This document shows, piece after piece, positions 36,439-44,452 of a stretch of DNA of 64,000 nucleotides. Source of the DNA: Xanthobacteraceae bacterium. GTDB lineage: Bacteria > Pseudomonadota > Alphaproteobacteria > Rhizobiales > Xanthobacteraceae. Within the stretch, counting starts at the first letter, position 1. Each line of letters starts with the position of its first letter. The notes below the pieces were generated by a model. That model was not told the origin of the DNA. It ran no database searches and saw only the letters and a program-made list of their open reading frames with translations. Location of the stretch: the NCBI GenBank assembly GCA_029239875.1, contig JARBUD010000012.1:1-64000 (forward strand), read 5' to 3'. The translations under genes were made by a program, and so were the position numbers.

Positions 36439-37107
36439 ATGCACGATACGCTCGCCGTCTTCATCGAATACGGCCCGCAGTTCCTGGACGGGCTCGCGGA
36501 GACCATTTGGCTGACGCTGCTCGGGGCGCTTTGCGCGCTGGCGGCCGCGGTGGTCCTGCAGGCCGCCGCCGCGAGCCCCTGGCGGCCGCTACGCGCATTG
36601 GTCCGGCTCTATACCGAGCTGATCCTCGGCCTCCCGATCCTGGTGCTGCTCTACGGCATCTATTTCGTCGCGCCGAGCTTCGGGCTGCGGCTTTCGGCGG
36701 TCGCGGCGGGCATTCTGACGCTGACGCTCTATTATTCGCCCTACATGGCCGAAGCCATCCGCGCCGCGATCGCGGCCATACCGGCCGGGCAGGTCGAGGC
36801 CGGGAACGCCATCGGCTTCGGATGGTTCGCGGTCGCCCGGCGCATCGTGCTGCCGCAGGCGGCGGCGATCGCGCTGCCGGCGCTGGTCGGCCTGCTGATC
36901 GGCCTCGCCAAGGACACCGCTATCCTGTCCATCATCTCGGTGAAGGAGCTTTCCTACATCACCAAGCAGGTGGTCTCGCGTACCTTCATGCCCTTCGAGG
37001 TCTGGGCCGGCGTGGCGCTGATCTACTGGGTCTGCCTGACCGCGCTCGAAGTCGCCATGCGCCGGCTCGAGCGCCATCTTACACGCCATCGGAGGGCCGT
37101 ATCATGA
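36439..37107 (+). CDS. Amino-acid ABC transporter permease (HisQM family), second
   Basis: A 222-residue permease with an EAA loop ([20 protein letters not shown]) and [16 protein letters not shown] near the N-terminus. It forms the heterodimeric channel with the preceding permease. The ATPase start overlaps its stop by 4 bases. Confidence 0.93.
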   Translation: MHDTLAVFIEYGPQFLDGLAETIWLTLLGALCALAAAVVLQAAAASPWRPLRALVRLYTELILGLPILVLLYGIYFVAPSFGLRLSAVAAGILTLTLYYSPYMAEAIRAAIAAIPAGQVEAGNAIGFGWFAVARRIVLPQAAAIALPALVGLLIGLAKDTAILSIISVKELSYITKQVVSRTFMPFEVWAGVALIYWVCLTALEVAMRRLERHLTRHRRAVS

Positions 37108-37901
37108 TCGGCGATGCAGGCGCGGCGACGCCGCTGATCCGGGCCGACGCCATCTCGAAGATGTTCGCCGACCGCTGGGTGGTGGATCGGGTGTCCTTCG
37201 AGGTGGCGCGCGGCGAGGTGGTGTGCGTGCTCGGGCCGTCGGGCTCGGGCAAGTCCACCATGCTGCGCTGCCTCAACTGGCTGGCACCGCCGACCGCCGG
37301 CGCGATTTATCTCGCGGGCGAGCGGCTCGGCGTCCATGACGTGGCCGGCGTCGAGAAGCCCCTCCCGACCAGGCTTGTGCGCGCCCAGCGTGCCCGCTTC
37401 GGCATGGTGTTCCAGCAATTCAACCTCTGGCCACACCGCACCGCGCTCCAGAACGTGATGGAGGGCCTCATCATAGTGCGCGGGCTCGCGCGAGGCGAGG
37501 CGGAGGCCAGGGCTGAGGCGGTGCTGTCGCGCGTCGGCCTCGCCGCCCGGCAGGATGCCTATCCCGCCCAGCTGTCAGGCGGGCAGCAGCAGCGTGTCGC
37601 GATCGCCCGCGCGCTCGCGATGGAGCCCGAGATCCTGCTGTTTGACGAGCCGACTTCGGCGCTCGATCCCGAGCTGGTCGGCGAGGTCCTGGCGGTGATG
37701 CGCGATCTCGCCGCGCGCGACGTGACCATGATCGTCGTCACTCACGAGATGGGTTTCGCACGCGAGGTCGCCGACCGCGTTCTGTTCATGGACGAGGGCC
37801 GGCTTGTCGAAGAGGCGCCCCCCGGACAGTTCTTCTCCGCACCAAGCTCGGCCCGCGCACAGCGCTTTCTGGATCGATTGCTGGCGCAGAACGGCAGGTG
37901 A
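37104..37901 (+). CDS. Amino-acid ABC transporter ATP-binding protein
   Basis: A 265-residue ATPase. Walker [11 protein letters not shown]-loop in [11 protein letters not shown], signature LSGGQQQRV, Walker [14 protein letters not shown] and H-loop THEM are all intact. Start at ATG 37104 (ATGA overlap with the second permease). It energises the importer encoded with the DUF1989 genes. Confidence 0.95.
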   Translation: MIGDAGAATPLIRADAISKMFADRWVVDRVSFEVARGEVVCVLGPSGSGKSTMLRCLNWLAPPTAGAIYLAGERLGVHDVAGVEKPLPTRLVRAQRARFGMVFQQFNLWPHRTALQNVMEGLIIVRGLARGEAEARAEAVLSRVGLAARQDAYPAQLSGGQQQRVAIARALAMEPEILLFDEPTSALDPELVGEVLAVMRDLAARDVTMIVVTHEMGFAREVADRVLFMDEGRLVEEAPPGQFFSAPSSARAQRFLDRLLAQNGR

Positions 37902-38275
37902 GAGTTCTTCGCAGACTTCGTGAGGATCTGGTTTGGATCACTCCGGCCAGGGACGCGCGCACTGCAATGAGTTCCGGCTTCGTCGAAAGCCTGCAGATAT
38001 CGCGCTGCGATACATCGCAGCCGATGGAACCCTGGAAGTCTTTCCCTTCGAACAGTTGCGCGCACGTCGGCAAACGCTCGCGGGCGAGCGGGTCGAATAC
38101 AAGCCGGTTCTGCGTGGAGCCGACGATCTATCGTCCATGATGTCGACCTCCAGCACGACCGGCGGCCTATTCGCTCAAGCGGCGCTGGATGTACGTACCC
38201 CGAGGAGGGAAGCAGCGGGTCCATCCCACGAGGGAGGTCATCAGTATTGCCAGTCGCACAGTATATGAACCCGGA
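37902..38275. other. 374-bp gap after the ABC operon
   Basis: No recognised gene. A plus-strand frame reads IALRYIAADGTLEVFPFEQL near 38000-38060, protein-like but without an adequate start and not identified; it may be a fragment. No obvious terminator with T-run was found. Confidence 0.35.
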
Positions 38276-39760
38276 TCAGTGCCGAGATAGCTTCCTTGCC
38301 AGGCGGCTCATGGCCTCGTCGATCTCCGCGTCCGACAAGGCGGTGTAGCCGACGACGAGGGATCGCTCGGTGAAACGCTTGCGATTACCCTGCTCATAGG
38401 CGGCTGCGGCGGAGAGAGGGTAGAGGCCGACGTCGCAGAGCGCTGCGAACTGCTGGACATCGGCTGGCTGCGGCATCCCGGGCGGCAGGGTCCACATCAT
38501 ATGCATTCCGCCTTCGCCCCCGGACAGAAGGCTCTCCGGAAAATGGCGCGCGACCGCTTCGGTCAAGGCGTCCCTGCTCGACATGTAGGAGCGCCGGATA
38601 CGGCGAAGATGCCGGATAAAAGCCCCCTCGTTCAGGAAGTCGGCGATTACCGCCTGCTCAAGCCAGGGTGCGCCGTTATCAAGCAGGGATTTCACGATGC
38701 GGGCCTGATCGAGGAGATGGCGCGGAAGAACGGCATAGCCGATCCGGATGCTCGCTCCGATCGATTTGGAGAAGGTCCCGAGGTAGATGACGGCCCCCCT
38801 TCGATCCAGACCGGCGAGCGCGGTGAGCGGCGGGCCGTCATAACGGAAGTCGCTGTCGTAATCGTCCTCGATGACATAGGCACCGGTCCGATAGGCCCAG
38901 TCGAGCAGATGCAGCCTCCGGTCGAGGCTCATCGTGTAGCCGGTTGGAAATTGATGGGACGGCGTCACATAGACCAGGCTGCCGCCGAAATCCTCAAGTT
39001 GCGAGACTATGAGCCCGAACTCATCGACCTCGATGGGGCGCAGACGGGCTCCGTAGCTGTTGAAAAGAAAAGCGGCCCCCTGATAGGCGGGATTTTCGAT
39101 CGCGACGCTCGACTGGTCGCGGCCACTCAGGAAGACGCGGGCGAGGAGATTGAGCGCTCCCTGGATACCGGAGGTGACGATGATCTGGTCCGCATGCGCC
39201 TCGATCCCGCGCGTCGCCCTGAGATGGTTTGCGATAGCCTCGCGCAGCGCGGGAAGCCCCCGTGGGTCGCCATATTCCGTCTGCGTGCCGCGTGCATAGG
39301 AGAGATGCCTGGCGACGGAACGTTTCCAAAAGCTGGTCGGAAAGCTGTCCGGATGCGGGCGGCCCACGAAGAAATCGAATTTCGGGCGCTGCGCCCGGTC
39401 CGTCCATAGCATCGGCGCTCGCCCCGTGAACGAAGGATTGGCGCCGAGCCGGACGCGCTGCCCCTTTCCGATCGAGGCTGTCTGGCGACTTCGGACCAGA
39501 ACAGCCGCGTCGGGGAGCCGATCATTGACGAATATTCCGGATTTGGGCCGTGCCGCGATGTAGTCCTCGGCTGCCAGCCGGTCGTAGGCGAGCGTGACGG
39601 TATTGCGTGCGATGTAGAGTTGGTCGGCGAGGTTGCGGCTGGATGGCAGTCTGTCACCCGCCTTGAGCGACCCGGAAAGGATCAGCTGCCGGAGAGTTTC
39701 ATAGAGCTGCGTCTGTAATGGCCGGCCATCGGAACGATCCACATCGATTAGCAGTTCCAT
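38276..39760 (-). CDS. MocR/PdxR-family regulator (GntR HTH fused to aminotransferase-like domain)
   Basis: A 494-residue fusion. The N-terminal winged HTH (about residues 10-75, LPSSRNLADQLYIARNTV) joins by a linker to a fold-type I PLP-binding domain (about 125-490) with the cofactor lysine in TFSKSIGASIRIGY and an aspartate in YVIEDDYDSDF. MocR regulators sense PLP or an amino compound forming an aldimine. It is divergent from the monooxygenase-like/zinc-ribbon gene, with tandem repeats between, so it probably regulates that gene. A good Shine-Dalgarno (GAGGGCGGA) precedes the ATG. Confidence 0.93.
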   Translation of the reverse strand: MELLIDVDRSDGRPLQTQLYETLRQLILSGSLKAGDRLPSSRNLADQLYIARNTVTLAYDRLAAEDYIAARPKSGIFVNDRLPDAAVLVRSRQTASIGKGQRVRLGANPSFTGRAPMLWTDRAQRPKFDFFVGRPHPDSFPTSFWKRSVARHLSYARGTQTEYGDPRGLPALREAIANHLRATRGIEAHADQIIVTSGIQGALNLLARVFLSGRDQSSVAIENPAYQGAAFLFNSYGARLRPIEVDEFGLIVSQLEDFGGSLVYVTPSHQFPTGYTMSLDRRLHLLDWAYRTGAYVIEDDYDSDFRYDGPPLTALAGLDRRGAVIYLGTFSKSIGASIRIGYAVLPRHLLDQARIVKSLLDNGAPWLEQAVIADFLNEGAFIRHLRRIRRSYMSSRDALTEAVARHFPESLLSGGEGGMHMMWTLPPGMPQPADVQQFAALCDVGLYPLSAAAAYEQGNRKRFTERSLVVGYTALSDAEIDEAMSRLARKLSRH

Positions 39761-39795
39761 TCCGCCCTCGGATGAGGTGTGAGCGGGTGCTCAAT

Positions 39796-39829
39796 CTGGC
39801 ACCATAAAATTTCCAAGTGCTGGCACTAT
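39796..39829. promoter_or_regulatory. Tandem direct repeats, candidate MocR operator
   Basis: CTGGCACCAT (39796-39805) and CTGGCACTAT (39820-39829) match at 9 of 10 positions with a 24-bp period. MocR-family proteins commonly bind direct rather than inverted repeats, and CTGG-type half-sites are known for TauR-like members. They lie between the divergent starts at 39760 and 39905. Confidence 0.65.
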
Positions 39830-39904
39830 GAAGCAACCAGATGGGGCCTAACCTGGCTGCGCTTGTCAATTGGATTGCGCCGGGGAGCGCGAGGGGAGCA
39901 AGAA

Positions 39905-40417
39905 ATGTCCATTTATCTCAGCATGCAACGCGTAAGGTTTTCGAGCCCGGACGGTTACGAAAAATTCAAGGTGATCTTCGCCGACACCCGCAACCACCTC
40001 ATGAAGATGCCAGGCTTTCTGCACCTCACCTGGTGGGTGCATCCGGAAGATCCGGACTGGTTCAACGAAGTCAGCTTCTGGATCAGCCGTCAGTCTCTGC
40101 GGGACTGGCACATGAACATCTACCACAAATACGCCAAGGAATGGGCCGCGCGCGGCGCCATCATGGAAGACATCATCACCAACTTCGAATTGACCAATAC
40201 GCGGCTGTTGCGCGTGTGTCCCTGCTGCGGCCTCGTCGAGGACAAGCCTTATGAGTTGCAGGAGGAGCAGAAGACGCTTGCCGAACCCTGTCCGCAGTGT
40301 CAGTTCAACTTCCCCGTGATGCCGGCGACGCCGAGCAGCTTCGCGGTCTTCAAGGACATTCCGAAGTGCGAGGCCATTCCCGAGATCCCGCAAGTCGAAC
40401 GCCTGTCCGGAGAATAG
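39905..40417 (+). CDS. ABM-like (ferredoxin-fold) protein with C-terminal zinc ribbon, function unknown
   Basis: A 170-residue protein. Residues 1-95 resemble the antibiotic-biosynthesis-monooxygenase/HmoA ferredoxin fold (MPGFLHLTWW, then EVSFWISRQSLRDW). Residues about 100-140 hold two CxxC pairs, CPCCG and CPQCQ, forming a probable zinc ribbon or rubredoxin-like knuckle. I do not know this combination as a characterised family. GAGGGGAG lies before the chosen ATG; a longer frame upstream lacks support. It is divergent from a MocR regulator, which suggests an amine- or PLP-related signal, but the role cannot be assigned. Confidence 0.7.
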   Translation: MSIYLSMQRVRFSSPDGYEKFKVIFADTRNHLMKMPGFLHLTWWVHPEDPDWFNEVSFWISRQSLRDWHMNIYHKYAKEWAARGAIMEDIITNFELTNTRLLRVCPCCGLVEDKPYELQEEQKTLAEPCPQCQFNFPVMPATPSSFAVFKDIPKCEAIPEIPQVERLSGE

Positions 40418-40649
40418 GCGGGTCTCCGACACCCTCTCGAAGGAATCCTCGCGAGACGGTCGACGCAGCCGCGCCGACGGTCGAGCGCCTTCTCGCCGCC
40501 GGCGTCGTCATGCGTTGCTGGATGACGATGCCGGATCCGCCCATACCGGTGTTACCAACTGGCCCCTATGGTGGGGACACGCAATCCTTGGAATTCGGTC
40601 TATTCTTGCGGTGGTCCGTCGTGCTCTGGCGAAACCGTTATTCGTGGCG

Positions 40650-41282
40650 ATGAAGCGCTCCAGCATCGGCACGATCAGCGTCCAGCTCGGCGTCGGCCGC
40701 TCAACGGTGCGCGAGGCATTGCGGGTGCTCGGGCATCTGGGCCTCGTGCAGTCGCGCAGCGGGCTCGGCACGTTCGTGGTAGGCCGGGAGCTGGCGGTTC
40801 GTGGATCGGCCTCCGTGGGAGAGGCGGAGGCGCTGGTCCAGTTCTTCGAGTTCCGCCGGGCCGTGGAGCCGGCTGCGGCGCGTCTCGCGGCTCAGAACCG
40901 GACGCTGGCGGCGCTTGCAGCTATCGAGCTGGCTTGGCAGGCTTGCTATGAAGCTGCACAAAATAGCAGCGTCGAGGAATTCACGGCCCTCGACCACAGC
41001 TTCCATCTCTCCATTTTCGAGGCTGGGGAGAACCACTTTCTGATCGATGTCTATCGCTCCACCCGGCCGGATTTCATCAAGTATGTAGGGATGGTTCTGG
41101 CCCTGGGTCCGCTCACCCGCATGATGCGTTTCCACGACAACCTGATCCAGGCGATCCGCGACCAGGATCCCGTGGCGGCCGTTCAGGCGGTGGAGGAGAA
41201 TTTTGTGGATACGGATGTCCGTCAGAAGATGATGATGCTGCAGAATCTTGGGGCCCATCACCCCGCACCGACGGACCGCTGA
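40650..41282 (+). CDS. FadR/GntR-family regulator with truncated N-terminus
   Basis: About 210 residues. The recognition helix (LGVGRSTVREALRVLGHLGLV) and the wing (SRSGLGTFVV) are intact and an FCD domain follows (about 55-195; ALDHSFHLSIFEA). The first helix and the usual L-xPGxxLPSE block are missing: the 40 codons upstream in frame do not resemble any GntR N-terminus. It may be an N-terminally broken gene or use an unusual start. A recombinase remnant overlaps its 3' end on the other strand, consistent with rearrangement here. Confidence 0.6.
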   Translation: MKRSSIGTISVQLGVGRSTVREALRVLGHLGLVQSRSGLGTFVVGRELAVRGSASVGEAEALVQFFEFRRAVEPAAARLAAQNRTLAALAAIELAWQACYEAAQNSSVEEFTALDHSFHLSIFEAGENHFLIDVYRSTRPDFIKYVGMVLALGPLTRMMRFHDNLIQAIRDQDPVAAVQAVEENFVDTDVRQKMMMLQNLGAHHPAPTDR

Positions 41283-41482
41283 GGACCCGGTGGATGGTCG
41301 CAACGCTCCTTTGGCCAGGCTGCAGCCGCTTCGCGCCCCTTCGACATGGCGTTCCTCAAGCCGTCATCGGCGAGATTTGTACAGCGTTCTTCCGGCTCGC
41401 GACGCAGCTCGGCGATGCGGGCGGTCTTCTTCAAGGTGCCGCGGTCATAGGAGCGGGTGGTGCTGACGTGGCTATGACCGGT
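41258..41482 (-). pseudogene. C-terminal remnant of a tyrosine recombinase/integrase
   Basis: On the minus strand an open frame reads TGHSHVSTTRSYDRGT followed by LKKTARIAELRRE, the box II histidine and catalytic tyrosine region of phage/transposon integrases. It has no start and no upstream catalytic domain. It overlaps the 3' end of the GntR gene and, in a shifted frame, the last 11 bases of the UbiD gene, so the UbiD 3' end was joined to recombinase DNA. Confidence 0.6.
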
Positions 41483-42833
41483 CGCGGGTGATCTCCGGCA
41501 GGTCGAAACTCTTCCAGTCCGGCACTTCGGAGACCTCGGGAAACTCGACGCCGACCGGGCGCGTGGCGTCGATGCCGACCGTGGAGGAATAGCCGCCGTC
41601 CGTATAGGGATCGAGCGGCGCCGTGGCGGTGCGGTCGACGACGAACACGTCCTCGCGCGGCTTCACCCGGAACGACATCGCCCATTCGACCTCGGACGAC
41701 CTGCGGATGTCGATGTCGGGGTCGACCACCACCACCCATTTCGGGTGGAGGTTCGAGGCCATGGCCGCGAGGATCGCATGGCGCGCCTCGCCCTCGTAGC
41801 GGGGCGTCATGGCGATCACGACATAGGTTTGCACGCCGCCCGAACTGGTGATCGCGATGTCGGAGATGGTGGGGAACTGCGCCTTCATCTGGCGCAGGAT
41901 CGAGGCCTCGAACGGGATCTGCTTGAGGACGTGGTTCTCGGTGATCGGCTTGCCGGTGAGCAGGCCCTGGAAGATCGCATCCTTGCGATGGGTGATCGCC
42001 GTCACCTTGGCGGTGGGCTTGGGCGAGGCGGGCGTGTAGTAGCCGGTATATTCGCCGAGCGGGCCTTCCACGCGCTGATCGTCGGAATCCACCACGAACT
42101 CGATGACGAACTCGGCATGCGCCGGCACCTTGAGCGGGCTGGTCACCGCCTTGGCCAGTTCGACGGGTGCGCCGCGCAGCCCGCCGGCGACGAACCAGTC
42201 ATTGGTGGCGTCGCCGGACTGGACCTGGCAGGCGAAGATCGTCATCGGATCGACGCCGATGACGATGGCGCCGTGCAGGGGCACCTTGCGCTCGATCGCC
42301 TTCGCCATGTTCTTGCCGAAGCGGTGATTGGAGGCGGAAAACACCCCCAGCACTTTCGAATCGTGAAGCTGGAAACGATAGTTGCCGATGTCCGGGATTC
42401 CGGTGTCCGGGTCTTCCGAGACCACGATGCCGGCGGTGATGTAGGGCCCACCATCCTTCGGACTGTAAGTCGGCACAGGAAGTCTGGTGAGGTCGATGTC
42501 GTCGCCGGTAAGCACGACTTCCTGGCAGGGTGCCGGCCCGTCGAGGTCGACGGGGCCGATGGGATTGTCGATGGCCTTGGTCACACGTTCGTGAATGGTC
42601 TCGTCGGTAGCTTCGAAGGCGATGAGGGCGCGGCGGCGATTGCCGTAGAGCCCGCCGACCAGCGGGAATTGAGTGCCGGTGTCCTTGAACATCAGCGCCG
42701 GACCGTCGAGCGCGCTGGTCTTGGCGAGCGCCTTGGCGACGTCATACTGCAGGGCAATGGGCCGGGCAATGTCGACGAGTTCGCCGGACTGCCGTAACGT
42801 CGAGAGGAAAGCTCGCAGGTCCTTGTAAGGCAT
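41472..42833 (-). CDS. UbiD-family (de)carboxylase, prFMN-dependent
   Basis: A 453-residue UbiD-fold enzyme. The catalytic network Arg-Glu-Glu is visible as GNYRFQLHD (Arg) and EGPLGEYTG (two Glu five residues apart); HRKDAIFQGL and the DPDIDI metal/phosphate strand follow. It needs prenylated FMN, supplied by the UbiX-type product of the 46110 gene. It is transcribed divergently from the FUSC-SRPBCC-UbiD-UbiX unit 36 bases away. Its last codons (ITRDRS) coincide with the recombinase remnant, so the natural C-terminus may have been altered. Aromatic or acrylic acid substrate is unknown. Confidence 0.88.
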   Translation of the reverse strand: MPYKDLRAFLSTLRQSGELVDIARPIALQYDVAKALAKTSALDGPALMFKDTGTQFPLVGGLYGNRRRALIAFEATDETIHERVTKAIDNPIGPVDLDGPAPCQEVVLTGDDIDLTRLPVPTYSPKDGGPYITAGIVVSEDPDTGIPDIGNYRFQLHDSKVLGVFSASNHRFGKNMAKAIERKVPLHGAIVIGVDPMTIFACQVQSGDATNDWFVAGGLRGAPVELAKAVTSPLKVPAHAEFVIEFVVDSDDQRVEGPLGEYTGYYTPASPKPTAKVTAITHRKDAIFQGLLTGKPITENHVLKQIPFEASILRQMKAQFPTISDIAITSSGGVQTYVVIAMTPRYEGEARHAILAAMASNLHPKWVVVVDPDIDIRRSSEVEWAMSFRVKPREDVFVVDRTATAPLDPYTDGGYSSTVGIDATRPVGVEFPEVSEVPDWKSFDLPEITRDRS

Positions 42834-42869
42834 GTTCCACTGTCCTCGCTGCCCGCAGGGGCGTGATTA

Positions 42870-43910
42870 ATGCGCAGCTTTCCTTTCGAGGTAAAGACGC
42901 AGGATGTCCGGGCCGCGCTGCGTGTCGGCGTCTCGGTGGGCGTGCCGCTGTGGGCGCTCTACGCATCCGGACATATTCATTTTGCCGTCTATGCGGCCTT
43001 CGGCGCGCTGACCTCGCTCTATGGACACAGCGAGAGCGTCGAGCGACGCGTCGAGACGCAGGTCGTGGCCGGCGCCGCGCTGGTCGCCACCCTCGCCGCG
43101 GCGGCGCTCTACTCGGCGGCACAGGGGCCGCAATGGCTGCTGCCGGTCATGCTCGCGCTCGTGGTCATAGGGGCGGGAACGCTCGGAACCATCATGCGGT
43201 GGGTGCCGCGCGGCGAGATCTTCTTCATTCTGGTGCTCCTGGTCGTCGCCGGCATCCCGCTAACGGCCGACGAGATACTGCCGGTCATCGCCGTCGGCGC
43301 GGGCGGGGCCGGGTTCTCGATCCTGCTCACCCTGCTGGAGCGGGGCGGCACGGGCGGCGCACAGCCCCTTGCGCGCGGCGTGCGCCTGAGGATGCAGGCC
43401 GGCTCGGCCACCCTCGACCGGACCCGCCATGCGATCGCGATCACCATCGCTGCAATGGCGGCGACGGGCGCTTGGTTGCTCGCGTTGGCCCTCGACATCG
43501 GCCATCCCTTCTGGGCTCCGATCGCGGTGGCGGCGCTGATGCCGGCGCTCACCCCCACCGACGCCATGCGCCGGGCGATCTATTTGCTGCTGGGTACGCT
43601 CGGCGGCGTCTGTCTCGGGGCGATCCTGTTCGCGCAGGATCCCGGCCCGCTCGCGCTGATCATCGTCATCGGGCTCTGCCAGGCGGTGGCGGAACTGTTC
43701 ATGGTCCGCAACTACGCATTGGCGCTGGTCTTCATCACGCCGCTGGCCATCGGCATGAGCAATCTCGGTCGCAACCTCCCATGGTCTCCCCTGCTGGTCG
43801 AACGGCTGGTCGAGGCGGGGCTCGGAGCGGCCGTGGCCCTGGTGGCGATCCTGGTCGGCAGCCGGCTCCTCGCGGTGCTCTCCGCCCCGTGCGTCGAGAG
43901 CGAGGCCTGA
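42870..43910 (+). CDS. FUSC-family membrane protein
   Basis: A 346-residue protein with two hydrophobic blocks of about five to six helices each, separated by a short cytoplasmic part; the second repeat (AIAITIAAMAATGAWLLAL ... HPFWAPIAVAALM) shows the fusaric-acid-resistance/aromatic-acid exporter pattern. It is shorter than AaeB. Located at the head of the UbiD2/UbiX unit, it may export or tolerate an aromatic acid. Assignment is at family level. Confidence 0.75.
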   Translation: MRSFPFEVKTQDVRAALRVGVSVGVPLWALYASGHIHFAVYAAFGALTSLYGHSESVERRVETQVVAGAALVATLAAAALYSAAQGPQWLLPVMLALVVIGAGTLGTIMRWVPRGEIFFILVLLVVAGIPLTADEILPVIAVGAGGAGFSILLTLLERGGTGGAQPLARGVRLRMQAGSATLDRTRHAIAITIAAMAATGAWLLALALDIGHPFWAPIAVAALMPALTPTDAMRRAIYLLLGTLGGVCLGAILFAQDPGPLALIIVIGLCQAVAELFMVRNYALALVFITPLAIGMSNLGRNLPWSPLLVERLVEAGLGAAVALVAILVGSRLLAVLSAPCVESEA

Positions 43911-43999
43911 CGCATGCGCCACGGGTTGCGACGCGGCTGGGTTGCTTGCATCGCGCGCGACATTCGGCTCAGTATCACGCAACGCCAAGGGAGGGCCAA

Positions 44000-44428
44000 A
44001 TGGCCGGTGCACATTCGCTGAAGCACGAAATCTTCATTTCGGCCGACACAGAAAAGGTCAGAAAAGCGCTGAGCACCGCCGAAGGCCTGCGAGGATGGAA
44101 TACTCCGCATGTCGAGGGAAGCGGCGACGTCGGAACGCTTTGGAATTTGAAGTATTCTGGCCGGCCGGAATTCTCCTGGCGTATCGACCAGGACAACCCG
44201 GAAGATATCCTGTGGACCTGCACCAAGGGGCCGGGCGATGCCGTCGGCACCACGGCGACCTTCACCTTCGCCTCGACGCCTGACGGACGGACCCGGGTGC
44301 GCGTCACCCATGGCGGCTGGCCGCACGACGAGGCCAACTTCATCAAGTGCAACACCATCTGGGGCGCGCTGGTGCACCACCTGCGCGAATACGTGGAATC
44401 CGGCGTCTCCGACCCGGCGTTCGCCTGA
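44000..44428 (+). CDS. SRPBCC (AHSA1/START-like) domain protein
   Basis: A 142-residue protein beginning HSLKHEIFISADTEKVRKAL, the beta1-alpha1 start of SRPBCC folds, followed by GWNTPHVEGSG and a C-terminal helix (LVHHLREYVESG). These proteins bind hydrophobic ligands in a helix-grip cavity. AAGGGAGGG lies before the ATG. It is 24 bases upstream of a UbiD gene, so it may bind or present the aromatic substrate. No catalytic function can be assigned. Confidence 0.8.
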   Translation: MAGAHSLKHEIFISADTEKVRKALSTAEGLRGWNTPHVEGSGDVGTLWNLKYSGRPEFSWRIDQDNPEDILWTCTKGPGDAVGTTATFTFASTPDGRTRVRVTHGGWPHDEANFIKCNTIWGALVHHLREYVESGVSDPAFA

Positions 44429-44452
44429 AAATCCGTCCCGGAGCTCTCCCCC

